Assembly: GCA_016793775.1 (NCBI GenBank)
Contig: JAEULK010000093.1
Coordinates: 1 to 59,397, forward strand
Origin: Sphingopyxis sp.
GTDB lineage: Bacteria > Pseudomonadota > Alphaproteobacteria > Sphingomonadales > Sphingomonadaceae
Reading direction: 5' to 3'
DNA length: 59,397 nucleotides
Made by a program: the position numbers and the translations under genes
Shown: piece after piece, positions 43,792-52,256 of the stretch
Position numbering within the stretch: the first letter of the stretch is position 1
Layout of the letters: each line of letters begins with the position of its first letter
Notes under the pieces: generated by a model
What the model saw: the letters and a program-made list of their open reading frames with translations, nothing else
What the model was told of the DNA's origin: nothing
Databases searched by the model: none

Positions 43792-43820
43792 AGCTTGGCC
43801 CCCAAAGCTATTGTCACAAC

Positions 43821-44672
43821 TCAGATATCCTCGACCAGCCGACCATAGAGATGTGGGCGACGATCGCGAAAGAAACCCATCCCCGCCCGATGCCTCGCCG
43901 CGCGGTCCAGATCGATCGTTTCGACCAGCACGCCGCTCTCGCTCGCGCCATATTCCTGCGTAAAATCGCCCCATTCGTTGCTGATGAAGCTGTGGCCATA
44001 GAAATTGGCGTCGCCCTCGGTGCCGATCCGGTTCGCCGCGATCACCGGCATGCAGTTCGACACCGCATGGCCCTGCATCGCACGGCGCCACATGCGGCTG
44101 GTGTCGAGGTCGGCGTCATAGGGCTCGCTGCCGATCGCGGTCGGATAAAGCAGCAATTCGGCGCCCATCAGCGCCATCGCGCGGGCACATTCGGGATACC
44201 ATTGGTCCCAGCACACCCCGACGCCGATCCGCGCGCCAAAGACGTCCCAGACCTTGAACCCGGTATTGCCGGGCCGGAAATAATATTTCTCTTCATAACC
44301 TGGGCCGTCGGGGATGTGGGTCTTGCGGTACGTTCCCATGATCGCCCCGTCGGGGCCGATCATCGCCAGCGTATTGTAATAATGTGGCCCGTCGCGCTCG
44401 AAAAAGCTGGTCGGAATCGCAACTTTCAGCTTCGCTGCGAGCGCCTGCATCGCGAGCACGCTGGGATGCTCGGTTGTCGGCCGCGCGGTCGCGAACAATT
44501 CCTCCTCCTCGACCTGGCAGAAATAGGGGCCTTCGAAGAGTTCGGGGGGCAGGATCACCTGCGCGCCCTTGGCTGCCGCTTCCTCGACGAGCGCCGCGAC
44601 GGCGTCGATATTGGGCTGGACGGGACCGGGCAGGGCCAGCTGGAGCGCTGCGACGGAGAGAGTGCGGGTCAT
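43821..44672 (-). CDS. aguB: N-carbamoylputrescine amidase
   Basis: 283-residue nitrilase-superfamily enzyme that hydrolyses N-carbamoylputrescine to putrescine, CO2 and ammonia, the last step of the agmatine route. The Glu-Lys-Cys triad is visible: Glu44 (ILPPELFEGPYF), Lys117 (YRKTHIPDGPGYEEKYYF) and Cys154 (GVGVCWDQWYPECARAMAL). The sequence between Lys and Cys and the RNGDANFYGHSF-like segment are diagnostic of AguB rather than other nitrilases. It lies in the same transcription unit as aguA, separated from it only by the TonB_C gene. Confidence 0.95.
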   Translation of the reverse strand: MTRTLSVAALQLALPGPVQPNIDAVAALVEEAAAKGAQVILPPELFEGPYFCQVEEEELFATARPTTEHPSVLAMQALAAKLKVAIPTSFFERDGPHYYNTLAMIGPDGAIMGTYRKTHIPDGPGYEEKYYFRPGNTGFKVWDVFGARIGVGVCWDQWYPECARAMALMGAELLLYPTAIGSEPYDADLDTSRMWRRAMQGHAVSNCMPVIAANRIGTEGDANFYGHSFISNEWGDFTQEYGASESGVLVETIDLDRAARHRAGMGFFRDRRPHLYGRLVEDI

Positions 44673-44687
44673 GGGGCGGGCGGCTCG

Positions 44688-45303
44688 CTACGGAATTTTC
44701 CAGTTGATGGTCTGTACAATGAAGGGTTGCGGCTTGCCATTATCATCCAATGTAAGCCGAAACCCGGCTTGCTGCATGAACCATTCGCAGGTCGCCTTGT
44801 CGAGGTCGGAACGACCGGCTGATTGAACGACCTTACAAGATTGTGGTGTCCCGTTCGCATCAATGACGATTTCTGCCGTGGTGGTTCCCTCAGCGCCGGC
44901 ACGGAGGGCACCGCCGGGATATTGAAGCTCCGGATAATAACCAAGGATAGCCCCAGATGGAGGAGAATAGTCGAGCCGCCATTGCAAGGTATCTGCGTGC
45001 ATATTCCTTGGCATTTGGATCGACGACCCATCGGGCCCGCTTCATCGCCTGCTTGCAGGTTTCCTTGTCCAGCGCTGGATGTCCCGCGGAAGATGTGATC
45101 CTGCAGTTCTTAGCTTGCCCCATATTGTCGCCCCGTACCTCAAAAGATGCATTGCCTTCGATACGATTGCGCAAAGGCTCGATTGGATACGAAACGTAGA
45201 ACGGTTTTTGCGATTGGTCAGACTGCAGCCGCACGGCATAAACAGGCGATATAGCTAAGCCGCTGCTATACAGCAGGGGAATTGCTAATAGTTCACCGAT
45301 CAT
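44688..45303 (-). pseudogene. Tandem TonB C-terminal-domain protein, frameshifted
   Basis: About 205 residues after repair. It starts at the ATG at 45303, overlapping the aguA stop (ATGA), with a hydrophobic N-terminus (ELLAIPLLYSSGLAISPVYA) as signal. Two TonB_C-like repeats follow: EGNASFEVRGDNMGQAKNCR...HPALDKETC in the first and AEGTTTAEIVIDANGTPQSC...SDLDKATCEWFM in the second, each with a conserved Cys pair. The frame changes near 45000-45015. Removing one base of GCACGCAGATACC joins both halves. The protein presumably lies in the periplasm; its link to agmatine catabolism is unclear. Confidence 0.65.
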
Positions 45304-46283
45304 TTCGGCACCTGCTGGCTCGAGCAATGGAAGCTGCCGCCGCCCGCGATGATGCCGCGCGCGGGCACGCCGACCGCGCGCCGCCCGGGGAAGAGCGCCG
45401 CGAGCGCCTCGACCGCCGCGGCATCGTTCGGGGCGCCATAGGTCGGCACGACGACGGTCGTGTTGCCGATGTAGAAGTTCATATAGCTCGCCGCCGCGAT
45501 CTCGCCGTCCAGTTCGACGCGGCCGGGCGAGGGCAGATCGACGATCTCCACCCCGCCGAACGCTTCGGTCCGCGCGCGCGCGTCGGCATAGATCGCCGCG
45601 TTGGGATCGTCGTCGCCTTCCGCGACCGGGATCGCCAGCCGGCCCTCGCCGACGAAGCGCGCGAGGTTGTCGACATGCCCGTCGGTGTGGTCGCCGATCA
45701 GCCCCTTGCCCAGCCACAGCAGCCGCTCGATGCCCAGCGACTGGTGCAGCCGCGCCGCGATATCCTCGCGCGTCAGCGACGTGTTGCGGTTGGGGTTGAG
45801 CAGGCATTCCTCGGTCGTGACGCAAAGCCCCGTGCCGTCGACGTCGATGCCGCCGCCCTCGAGCACCCAGTCGAGCTGTTGCGTCGGCAGGTCCGCATGC
45901 GCCGCCAATATTGCGCCAATCTCGCGGTCGCCGGGCATCACGAACTTGTTGCCCCACCAGTTGAAGTCGAAATTGCGCGCCTCGCGCCCCGTGCCGGTGC
46001 CGACGATGATGGGGCCTGTGTCGCGCAGCCAGATATCGCCGAAGGGGGCGACGAACAAGTGCACGCCCGCATCGACGAGCGCCTCGGCGATATCGGCATT
46101 GTCATGGTCGCGAACGAGAAGATGCACTTTTTCGCCGCGCCCGCCGTCGTGGACGGCATTGGCAAAGGCGGCGACATCGCGCCGCGCGGCGTCGATCTGC
46201 CCCGACCATTCCTCGGCCATATGCGGAAAGCCGATCCAGACGGCGTCGTGCGGGGCCCATTCGGCGGGCATGCGCAATATCAT
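45300..46283 (-). CDS. aguA: Agmatine deiminase
   Basis: 327 residues. It converts agmatine to N-carbamoylputrescine and ammonia. The peptidyl-arginine-deiminase-type fold is recognised by MPAEWAPHDAVWIGFPH, FGDIWLRDTGPI, LEGGGIDVDG, GDHTDGHVDNLARF and the C-terminal nucleophile Cys320 in GGGSFHCSSQQ. An alternative ATG exists 12 bases inside (MPAEW). First gene of the unit aguA, TonB_C, aguB, nitrobindin-like. Together aguA and aguB make putrescine from agmatine. Confidence 0.95.
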   Translation of the reverse strand: MILRMPAEWAPHDAVWIGFPHMAEEWSGQIDAARRDVAAFANAVHDGGRGEKVHLLVRDHDNADIAEALVDAGVHLFVAPFGDIWLRDTGPIIVGTGTGREARNFDFNWWGNKFVMPGDREIGAILAAHADLPTQQLDWVLEGGGIDVDGTGLCVTTEECLLNPNRNTSLTREDIAARLHQSLGIERLLWLGKGLIGDHTDGHVDNLARFVGEGRLAIPVAEGDDDPNAAIYADARARTEAFGGVEIVDLPSPGRVELDGEIAAASYMNFYIGNTTVVVPTYGAPNDAAAVEALAALFPGRRAVGVPARGIIAGGGSFHCSSQQVPK

Positions 46284-46341
46284 CGCGAGCTAGTCCCTTG
46301 CGTCGATGCCGATGGCACCGGTCCGTGTCATCCAGAACGCA

Positions 46342-46375
46342 GCAATCCAGAACGGCCCGCGCCGTTCTGGATTGC
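46342..46375. repeat. 15-bp perfect hairpin between peptidase and aguA genes
   Basis: The arms 46342-46356 (GCAATCCAGAACGGC) and 46361-46375 are perfectly complementary around CCGC, and TCCAGAACG recurs just upstream at 46331. It may be a dispersed repeat. On the minus strand it lies between the M28 peptidase (downstream) and aguA start, so it does not end aguA. Confidence 0.6.
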
Positions 46376-46420
46376 CGGAACATGATGCTCCCCGCAACCG
46401 CGGAGGAGCGATTGCCGTCT

Positions 46421-48110
46421 TTATTTCCCGGCGCGCGACTTGTCGCGGGCGGCGCGGAATTCGTCGCCCTCGACCCAGTTCGGCCACGCATCGGTCATCG
46501 CCAGCATGCGCCCCGCGGCATAATAGAGGCGCAGGTCCGACATCATGCCGTCCCAGTTGGTGATCGCCTCATATTCGTCGCCCGGCGCGTGATAGCGGTT
46601 CTTTTCATAGTCTTCGGCCGCCTTCTTGCCGGCCTCGACCCCGCCCTCGACCAGCTCGTCGCCGCTGCCGAAGTTGAACATCGGGACGCCGAGCTTGGCG
46701 AAGCTGAAATGGTCGGAGCGGTAATAGAAGCCCTTCTCGGGCGTCGGTTCCTGCTTGACCGTGCGGCCCTCCAGCTTGGCGAGCTTGGCGACATAGGCGT
46801 CGAGCTCGGACTTGCCGCCGCCGACGACCACGATGTCCTTCGCCGGGCCGATGGCGTTAAGCGCATCCATGTTCACCCCGCCGACGGTCTGCGCGAGCGG
46901 GAAGACCGGATTTTCGGCGTAGAATTTCGAGCCGAGCAGTCCCGATTCCTCGGCGGTCACCGCTAGGAACACGACGCTGCGATCGGGCGCGCCTGGCGTC
47001 TTGAACGCCTGTGCCAGCGTGACCAGCCCCGCTATGCCGCTCGCATTATCGACCGCGCCGTTGCAGATATCGTCGCCCGCGACCGGTGTGCAGCGGCCGA
47101 GATGGTCCCAGTGGCCGGTGTAGAGCACATATTCGTCGGGACGCTTGGCCCCCGGCAGCACGCCGATGACGTTGCGCGAGAGCTTCTTGGCGATCACGTT
47201 GTCGAAGCCGAAATTCGCCTTCACGCCGGTCAGCGCGACGGGCTTGAACCCTTTGACCTTCGCGGCGTCGCGCAATTTGTCGAAATCCTGTCCGGCGCTC
47301 GCGAACAATTCCTTCGCCTTGGGCAGCTGGATCCAGCCGTTGGCGACGGTCTCCTTCGCGCCGCCATCCGTGCTCTCGGCGAGGTAGTTGGGGCCGGTGT
47401 TGCTGCTTTCGACGACGTTCCAGCCATAGGCGGCGGGTTCGGTGTCGTGGACGATGAGCACCGCCGCGGCGCCCTGGCGCGCCGCTTCCTCATATTTATA
47501 CGACCAGCGGCCATAGTAGGTCATGGCGCGACCGTTGAATTCGCCTTTGGTTTCAGGCGTCTGCCAGTCGGGGTCGTTGACCAGCACGACCACGGTCTTG
47601 CCCTTCACATCGAGCCCGGCATAGTCGTTCCAGCCCTTTTCGGGGGCGACGATGCCGTAACCAACGAAGACGACGTCACTGTCCTTGATTTCGGTTTTCG
47701 GCTGCACGCGATAGCTGAACGCGACATAATCCTTGGCATATTGCGCGGTCACCGGGGTCTTGCCGCCGGTGAAGCTGAGCGGCGTCGCATTCTTCGCGGT
47801 GATCTCGACCAGCGGGACATCCTGCGTCCATTGGCCGTTGTTGCCCGGCTGGAGCCCCGCTTCCTGATATTTCTTTGATGATATAGGCGACGGTCTTTTC
47901 CTCGCCCTGGGTGCCGGGGCCGCGGCCCTCGAAGGCGTCCGACGACAGTTCCTTGGTGACCTCCTGCAGCGTCGCGAGCGACAGCTCGGGGATTTCGACG
48001 TCGGGGATGGCGGTGGCGGTACTATTCGCCGTCTTGTCGGCGCCGTTGCAGGCGGCGAGCAGGGCGAGGCACGCCAGGCTGGCGGCTTTGAGCGGGGGGG
48101 AGATGCGCAT
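46421..48110 (-). pseudogene. M28-family metallopeptidase lipoprotein, frameshifted
   Basis: About 562 residues after repair. It begins MRISPPLKAASLACLALLAACNG with a lipobox, so it is an exported lipoprotein. A PA insert is followed by the M28 zinc-peptidase core: YTGHWDHLGRC, GAVDNASGIAGLVTL, AVTAEESGLLGSKFY, GVNMDALNAI and YYRSDHFSFAKLGVPMF supply the His, Asp, Glu, Asp and His ligands. The frame breaks near residue 80, at 47870-47872: losing one T of TTT (plus strand) restores YIIKEYQEAGLQPG. The rest is intact, so this is probably a sequencing error or a very recent change. Confidence 0.88.
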
Positions 48111-48237
48111 ATCGATCCTCTTTGTAATAATCTTGCGACCCTGCCAGACTGACAGCGAAGGCGCAAGGATGGTGCATTTCGCCCCTTGCCGCCGCGGCGA
48201 TTGAGCGGCAGGTATGGCGCCAATCGGGGGTCGCATC

Positions 48238-50211
48238 ATGCGGAAAAAATGGACTTTGCTGGGTTGGCTGATCGTCTTGACGCCGGTGCCGGTGCCGGCG
48301 GCGGCGCAGACCGACAATGCGGCGCTGTATGGCGCGCGCGAAAGCATCGACGATATCAGCATGTCGCCCGACGGAAGTCAGGTCGCCTTCATCCAGCCCG
48401 CGCGCGGCCGCGGCGCGGTGCTGTTCGTCGCCAGCGTCGATGGCGGCGCGCCCAAGGCGGTGTTCCAGTCCGACGGCGCGCCGTGGAAACTGGCCGGGTG
48501 CAATTGGGCGTCGATGGTCAGGCTGGTCTGCACGCTTTATGGCGTGGCCGATGCCGGCGGCGGTTATCCGGTGCCGTTCACCCGGCTGGTCGCGGTCGGC
48601 ACAGACGGCAGCAACATCAAGCAGCTTGGCCAGAACAGCTTGAAGAGCGCCTATGGTCTGCGCCAGTTCGACGGCCAGATCATCGCCTGGCCCGAGGCGG
48701 ACAACGGCCAGGTCGTGATGACCCGCGAATATCGCCAGCAAGAGCAGACCAACACGCGGTTGGCGAGCGTCGAGGAGGGGCTGGGCGTCGATATGATCGA
48801 CACCGCCAGCCTGCGCGTCCGACGGATCGAATCGCCGCGCATCGACGCGTCGCTCTATCTGGCCGACGAGACCGGCGCGGTGCGTATCGTCGGCGTGCGG
48901 TCGACCGACGCGCAGGGCATGATGCGCGACCTGATGATCTATAGCTATCGCAAGCCCGGCTCGCGCGACTGGAAACCGCTGTCGCGCGCGACGAGCGATG
49001 GCGACGCCTTCGTGCCTGTCGCGGTCGATGCCAAACGCAACCTCGCTTATGGTTACAAGGACAAGGACGGGCGTGGCGCGGTCTATTCGGTCGCGCTGGG
49101 TGACACGCCGGTCGAAACGCTGTTGTTCGCGCACGACCGGGTCGATGTCGGCGCATTGATGCGGATCGGCCGGACGGGCCGGGTAATCGGGGTGTCCTAT
49201 GCCACCGACAAGCCCGAGTATAAATTGTTCGACGAGGAATATGCGGCGCTTGCAGCGAAACTGCAAAAGGCGCTGCCCGGCCTGCCGATCATCAATTTCG
49301 TCGATGCGAGCCGTGACGAGAGCAAGCTGCTGCTGTTCGCGGGCAGCGACGTCGATCCGGGCCGTTATTATGTCTATGACAAGGCGATCCGCAAGCTGGG
49401 CGAGGTGGCGCTGGCGCGGCCCGAACTCGAAGGGCGCGCGCAGGCCGAAGTGAAGCCGGTGAGCTATACGGCGGGCGACGGGACGATGATCCCCGCTTAT
49501 CTGACCTTGCCGCCGGGCCGCGACGCGAAGGGTCTGCCGGCGATCGTCATGCCGCACGGCGGCCCCTCGTCGCGCGACGAATGGGGCTTCGACTGGCTCG
49601 CGCAATATTATGCGGCACAGGGCTATGCCGTGATCCAGCCCAATTTCCGCGGATCGGCCGGCTATGGCGACGACTGGTATGTCGAAAACGGCTTCAAATC
49701 CTGGAAGGTGGCAGTCGGCGACGTCAATGACGCGGGCCGGTGGCTGGTCAGCCAAGGCATAGCCGATCCGGCAAAGCTGGCGATCGTCGGCTGGTCCTAT
49801 GGCGGTTATGCCGCGCTCCAGTCGGGAGTTCTCGACCCCGATCTGTTCAAGGCGACGGTCGCGATCGCGCCGGTCACGGACCTCAAGGGACTGGTCGGAA
49901 GGGCGCAGAATTTCACCAACGCCAGGCTGGTCAGCGAGTTCGTCGGCACCGGGCCGCATCTGATCGAAGGGTCACCCGCACAGCAGGCGGCCAAGATCAA
50001 GGCCCCGGTGTTGCTGTTCAGTGGCGATCAGGACCTGAACGTCGATATTTCGCAGTCGAAGACGATGGACGTGGCGCTGAAGGCCGCGGGCAAGTCGGTG
50101 GAATTCGTGACCTATGCCGGGCTCGATCACCAGATCTATGATTCGACCGCGCGCGCCGACATGCTGCGACGGTCCGACGCCTTTCTGAAAAAGACGCTGC
50201 AATTGCCGTAG
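48238..50211 (+). CDS. S9-family prolyl oligopeptidase-like peptidase
   Basis: 657 residues with a signal peptide (WTLLGWLIVLTPVPVPAAAQ). The N-terminal beta-propeller (ISMSPDGSQVAFIQPARG and further blades) precedes the alpha/beta-hydrolase domain. There lie the nucleophile Ser520 in IVGWSYGGYAALQ, an acid in LFSGDQDLNVD and His in GLDHQIYDS; MPHGGPSSRDEWGFDWLAQ is the oxyanion strand. Such exported enzymes trim short peptides, often after proline or alanine. It diverges from the M28 peptidase gene 127 bases away, so the two may share regulation. ATG at 48238 is chosen because the signal peptide starts there. Confidence 0.92.
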   Translation: MRKKWTLLGWLIVLTPVPVPAAAQTDNAALYGARESIDDISMSPDGSQVAFIQPARGRGAVLFVASVDGGAPKAVFQSDGAPWKLAGCNWASMVRLVCTLYGVADAGGGYPVPFTRLVAVGTDGSNIKQLGQNSLKSAYGLRQFDGQIIAWPEADNGQVVMTREYRQQEQTNTRLASVEEGLGVDMIDTASLRVRRIESPRIDASLYLADETGAVRIVGVRSTDAQGMMRDLMIYSYRKPGSRDWKPLSRATSDGDAFVPVAVDAKRNLAYGYKDKDGRGAVYSVALGDTPVETLLFAHDRVDVGALMRIGRTGRVIGVSYATDKPEYKLFDEEYAALAAKLQKALPGLPIINFVDASRDESKLLLFAGSDVDPGRYYVYDKAIRKLGEVALARPELEGRAQAEVKPVSYTAGDGTMIPAYLTLPPGRDAKGLPAIVMPHGGPSSRDEWGFDWLAQYYAAQGYAVIQPNFRGSAGYGDDWYVENGFKSWKVAVGDVNDAGRWLVSQGIADPAKLAIVGWSYGGYAALQSGVLDPDLFKATVAIAPVTDLKGLVGRAQNFTNARLVSEFVGTGPHLIEGSPAQQAAKIKAPVLLFSGDQDLNVDISQSKTMDVALKAAGKSVEFVTYAGLDHQIYDSTARADMLRRSDAFLKKTLQLP

Positions 50212-50235
50212 CGGGGGGTAGGGGGCCTGCGGAAA

Positions 50236-51031
50236 TCAGGCGCGGTCAGGGGTCCGTATCGCGACGGCTTTCAGATAAGCATGGATCGCCGCGATTTTGG
50301 TATCGCTGAGCCCGCCGTAGCGGCCGCGCGCCATCTCGCCCATCAGGCCAAGCTTGCGGTTGCCCGGCGCGATGCCGGTGCGGAGCATATGCTGGAAATC
50401 CCCAAGGTCGTAGGAGGCGGCGATACGCAGGTCGGGGCGCGGAGCGGCGCCCGGATAGGGCGTGCCGCCTCGCAAATTCATCTCATGGCATTCGGCACAG
50501 GTCGCGCGGACCATATAGCGGGCGAGTTGGTGCTCGGGGCCGGCATCCGGCGGCCAGGCCTTGCCATGACGCTGGGCCAGAACCGCCGAGGAGACGTAGC
50601 TGACCTCGGCCATTTCCTTCTTCGCGAGCGGGCCGAAGGCAGGGGCCGGATGCGCTGTCCCGGTCTTCGGCTTGCTGCGGATGAAGGCTATCACCTTCGG
50701 ACAATTGGGTGAACAGGTGCGAGGGCATGTCCCACAGCGGCGTGACGTCGGGCTTCCGGCCGTCGATGATCATCGCCTTCAACTACGCATCGTCAAACTC
50801 CGCCGCCGCGACGGTCAGGTTGGCGGTCCAGACAGTGCCGAACTCGGGTTCGCTCCATTTCTGCCCCGCAAGATCGGCGCGGTGGCAGCCGCTACAGCCG
50901 AGGACGAGCGCCACCCGCTCGCCATGCTTGACCGGATCGGGCGACCGGGCCGCGAAAGAAACCGGGTCGGGGCGTTCCGCGCCACACCCCACCAGCAGCA
51001 TCGTCAGCAGCAATCCCGCCCAAAATCGCAT
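50236..51031 (-). pseudogene. Diheme cytochrome c lipoprotein, inactivated
   Basis: It starts MRFWAGLLLTMLLVGCGAER with a lipobox, then a first heme site CSGCH and NLTVAAAEFDDA. There an in-frame TAG (50783-50785) replaces what is probably CAG, since LKAMIIDGRKPDVTPLWDMP continues directly in the same frame. Around 50690-50700 the frame changes once more, from FTQLSEGD to IAFIRSKPKTGTAHPAPAFG; bases have been lost or gained. The second heme site CAECH lies in the last part (ARYMVRATCAECHEM). Unlike the other broken genes it carries two kinds of lesion, so it is a real pseudogene. It would have been a periplasmic electron carrier. Confidence 0.85.
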
Positions 51032-51048
51032 CGCTCCACCTTTCCGGA

Positions 51049-51921
51049 TTACATCCGCAACAAATCCTCCACCGCCGCGCGCGTGATATCGGCGATCGCC
51101 GCGTCGGCGGCGGCGCCGGTCACGTCCGGTCGGTCGAGATAGACGGCGATGACATATTTCGGACCGCCCGGCGCCTCGACGAAGGCGACGTCGTTGAAGG
51201 CGGTGCCGCAATTGCCGGTCTTGTCGCCCGCGACCCAGCCGGCGGGCAGGCCGGCGCGGATGCGGCCGAGGCCGGTCTTGCTCGCCGCCATCCAGTCGCG
51301 CAGCGATTGGCGGTAGGTCGGGTTCAGATAGTCGCTGTAAATCAGCTTCGCGGCGCTCTTGGCCATCGCGTGCGGGGTGGTCGTATCGCGTGGGTCGCCG
51401 GGCGCATTTTCGTTGAGTTCGGTCTCGAAGCGGTCGAGGCGCGTGAAGTCGTCGCCCATCGCGCGCATCCGCCGGGTGAAATCCGCGGGCCCGCCGGTCA
51501 GGGTCAGGATCAGGTTCGCCGCCGTATTGTCGCTGACCGTGACGATCGCTTCCGCCGCGAAGCCGAGCCGCAGTTCGCCCGCCGTCAGATTCGCTTCGGA
51601 ATAGGGGGAGTTGGGGAGGATGTCGGCCTTTGTGAACGTCATCGGGGTGCGCAGCGAATGCCCGCTGTCGGTCGCGCCGCGCAGTATCTGTCCGGCGAGC
51701 AGCAGCTTGAAGGTCGAACACATGGCGAAACGGTCATTGGTGTAGCTGCCCATCAGCAGCTTGCCCTTGCCGTCGACCACCGCGACGCCGACCCGGCCGC
51801 CGATGCGCTTTTCGATGTCGCGCACCCGGTAAGCGAAGGTGAAGGTGTCGCCATCGGGTTCGGGCGGGAGGGTCGAGCAGGAAGTGGTCAGCATGAGCGC
51901 GGCCAGCAGGATTTTCTTCAT
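51049..51921 (-). CDS. Class A beta-lactamase (serine type)
   Basis: 290 residues with an export signal and lipobox-like LMLTTSCS. All class A motifs are visible: the Ser70 motif AMCSTFK, SDN (VSDNTAANL), the omega-loop ELNEN (Glu166, Asn170) in ETELNENAPGDPRDTT, and KTG (DKTGNCG). Cys precedes Ser70 (Cys69) and follows at position 238 (KTGNCG). In carbapenemases such as KPC and GES these two cysteines form a disulfide. Residue 237 is Asn, unlike the usual Ala/Ser/Thr. Substrates are unknown. Its ATG shares one base with the ferredoxin stop, so it is co-transcribed with fdx and the desulfurase. This is probably a chromosomal sphingomonad enzyme rather than an acquired one. Confidence 0.95.
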   Translation of the reverse strand: MKKILLAALMLTTSCSTLPPEPDGDTFTFAYRVRDIEKRIGGRVGVAVVDGKGKLLMGSYTNDRFAMCSTFKLLLAGQILRGATDSGHSLRTPMTFTKADILPNSPYSEANLTAGELRLGFAAEAIVTVSDNTAANLILTLTGGPADFTRRMRAMGDDFTRLDRFETELNENAPGDPRDTTTPHAMAKSAAKLIYSDYLNPTYRQSLRDWMAASKTGLGRIRAGLPAGWVAGDKTGNCGTAFNDVAFVEAPGGPKYVIAVYLDRPDVTGAAADAAIADITRAAVEDLLRM

Positions 51922-52256
51922 CAGCGCGGCGCCTGCATATTACGGCTTTCGGCGGGAATATGGACGGTCAGGCCGTCGAGGTCGGGGGTGAGCAGGATCT
52001 GGCACGACAGGCGGCTGGTGCGGCGGGCGCCGGCGGCGAGGTCGAGCATATCCTCCTCCATCTCGCTCGCTTCGGGCAGGCGGTCGAAATCCTCTTTCGC
52101 GACGATCACATGGCAGGTCGAACAGGCCATCTGCCCCTCGCATGTCCCTTCGAGCGGCATCAGATGCGCCTGCGCGACGTCGAGCAGGATGCTCCCCGGC
52201 TCGGCCTCGGCCTCGGTGCGTCCCTTGCCGTCGGCGTGGATGAAGGTGACGCGCAT
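51921..52256 (-). CDS. fdx: [2Fe-2S] ferredoxin, adrenodoxin type
   Basis: 111 residues. The cluster ligands Cys39, Cys45, Cys48 and Cys85 give the CX5CX2C...C spacing of ISC-type or adrenodoxin-like ferredoxins (GTCEGQMACSTCHVIV, RLSCQI). It supplies electrons for Fe-S assembly or oxygenases. It is transcribed from the desulfurase, with which it shares one base (TGATG), and continues into the beta-lactamase gene. The desulfurase context supports an Fe-S biogenesis role. Confidence 0.92.
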   Translation of the reverse strand: MRVTFIHADGKGRTEAEAEPGSILLDVAQAHLMPLEGTCEGQMACSTCHVIVAKEDFDRLPEASEMEEDMLDLAAGARRTSRLSCQILLTPDLDGLTVHIPAESRNMQAPR

